From: Flavobacterium erciyesense
GTDB lineage: Bacteria > Bacteroidota > Bacteroidia > Flavobacteriales > Flavobacteriaceae
Direction of reading: 5' to 3'
Assembly: GCF_018069925.1 (NCBI RefSeq)
Contig: NZ_JAGPXB010000010.1
Location: 1 to 64,000 of the forward strand
Length of the DNA: 64,000 bases
Below, piece by piece: positions 63,376 to 64,000 of the stretch. A program made the translations under genes and the position numbers. The stretch's first letter is position 1. Each line of letters starts with the position of its first letter. The notes below the pieces were generated by a model, which was given only the letters and a program-made list of their open reading frames with translations, ran no database searches and was not told the origin of the DNA.

Positions 63376-64000
63376 GATTGTTTTTTGTTAAAATTCAAGA
63401 TGTAAAATAGGCCGCCATAAATAGAGGTTGTTTGCCCTACATTTCGACCATTTAAAGTGTAATTACAACCTGCTAAGAAGGATAATCTAGGATTTTGTTT
63501 TGGGCTGTATTTTGTAAAAACACCTGTTCGAAGTGCATTCATGGTATTGCTCGGGAAAGGCATATTATTGCTGGTAATGTCAAAACCTCCACTTTGAGTT
63601 ACCATATTTTCCAAAGAGGCTTCGGCAATAAGGGTATTGGTTCGATATCCTATTTTGTAGTTTACATTTATTACATCTGGCATATCTACTCTATTTGTGT
63701 AATATGGTTTTGTAGTAAAGTAGGAATTGCGATCAATCTCAATGGAAGCTCTTTTTACGTATGCGGCTGAAAAAGTAGTAAAAAAGCGTTTGTTTTGATA
63801 ATCAGCTATCAAGCGTAGGGTGGCGGTTTTACTCTTTGCACCAATGCTTAATGGTAAAAAGTCTGCTGCATAATCTGATAAGGGTGTAGATAGCCCCAAA
63901 ACTGTGTAGACTGTGTAGGCTGTTCTGTTTATTTTTCTTTTAAATGTAAGGTGTTTGAGAGACAACGTAAGATCTTGTACGCCCTCTTGTCCCGCTAAAG
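63372..64000 (-). CDS. C-terminal part of an outer-membrane barrel protein (5' end outside window)
   Basis: The frame is open to the window edge on the minus strand. About 209 residues are visible, rich in alternating aromatic/polar strands (TATLRLIADYQNKRFFTTFSA, RLSFLAGCNYTLNG) and ending IYGGLFYILNFNKKQS. The end and pattern fit an outer-membrane barrel. A TTG at 63963-63965 is the only start-like codon in sight, but the frame continues upstream (QEGVQDLTLSLKHL), so I treat it as a partial gene. Its stop overlaps the start of the PAP2 lipoprotein gene by four bases, which indicates translational coupling. Confidence 0.7.
   Translation of the reverse strand, partial: LAGQEGVQDLTLSLKHLTFKRKINRTAYTVYTVLGLSTPLSDYAADFLPLSIGAKSKTATLRLIADYQNKRFFTTFSAAYVKRASIEIDRNSYFTTKPYYTNRVDMPDVINVNYKIGYRTNTLIAEASLENMVTQSGGFDITSNNMPFPSNTMNALRTGVFTKYSPKQNPRLSFLAGCNYTLNGRNVGQTTSIYGGLFYILNFNKKQS

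Overview
The window looks like chromosome from a member of the Flavobacteriaceae, most likely Flavobacterium or a close relative. This rests on the low GC content, several perfect or near-perfect Bacteroidetes-type promoters (TTG, about 20 bases, TAnnTTTG), TonB-dependent receptors, family markers such as DUF4270 and DUF4286, an ornithine-lipid synthase of the OlsF type, and atpD-atpC standing apart from the rest of an ATP synthase operon. I see no phage, integrase, transposase, tRNA, rRNA or CRISPR array.

Layout. 1-5140: an iron locus on the minus strand (feoA, feoB, a FecA-like receptor and a FeoB-associated Cys-rich peptide) with recognisable promoters and an 18-base palindrome upstream of feoA. 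5200-10300: an SCO-type copper chaperone, an M13 peptidase, a degenerate M23-fold protein and two long repeat-rich gaps. 10300-16345: a five-gene overlapping minus-strand unit (GNAT/nitrilase fusion, Zn-ribbon protein, large M28 peptidase, NAD-binding epimerase, EamA exporter). 16532-21304: a short SSB, then histone-deacetylase-like, CAT-like and HAD enzymes downstream of metG. 21335-23218: a repeat-rich stretch in which one DUF4375-like gene lies between two three-copy arrays. 23219-30037: serS, a TPR protein, DUF4286, rsmA, mgtE and proC. 30133-34606: a small barrel, a gene remnant, nhaA, a dehydrogenase-VOC fusion and a DUF4234/DUF2752 pair. 34663-42796: OlsF-type synthase, xth, an OmpA lipoprotein, an aldo/keto reductase, an LRR-like protein and an AsmA-like/GT51 fusion. 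42937-48505: an orphan zincin, a GlcG/OsmC/PEBP/AraC cluster, radA and a hydrolase without its nucleophile. 48739-54407: panD and panC divergent from a GT5 stub, DUF4270 and glmS. 54746-61184: a TonB receptor with an SGNH lipoprotein, then atpD-atpC. 61234-64000: a GNAT and a PAP2/haloperoxidase-like lipoprotein coupled to an outer-membrane barrel that runs off the window.

Most genes are housekeeping or envelope genes. The parts that stand out are enzyme-like proteins with lost catalytic motifs (M23-like, GT5-like, esterase-like), unusual fusions (dehydrogenase-VOC, AsmA-GT51) and several families of palindromic intergenic repeats. One repeat family has four copies with conserved ends and a variable centre. 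I did not find a clear new defence or mobile system. The best candidates for undescribed biology are the GT5 stub next to DUF4270 and glmS, the AraC/PEBP/OsmC/GlcG cluster, and the TonB receptor plus SGNH lipoprotein pair.
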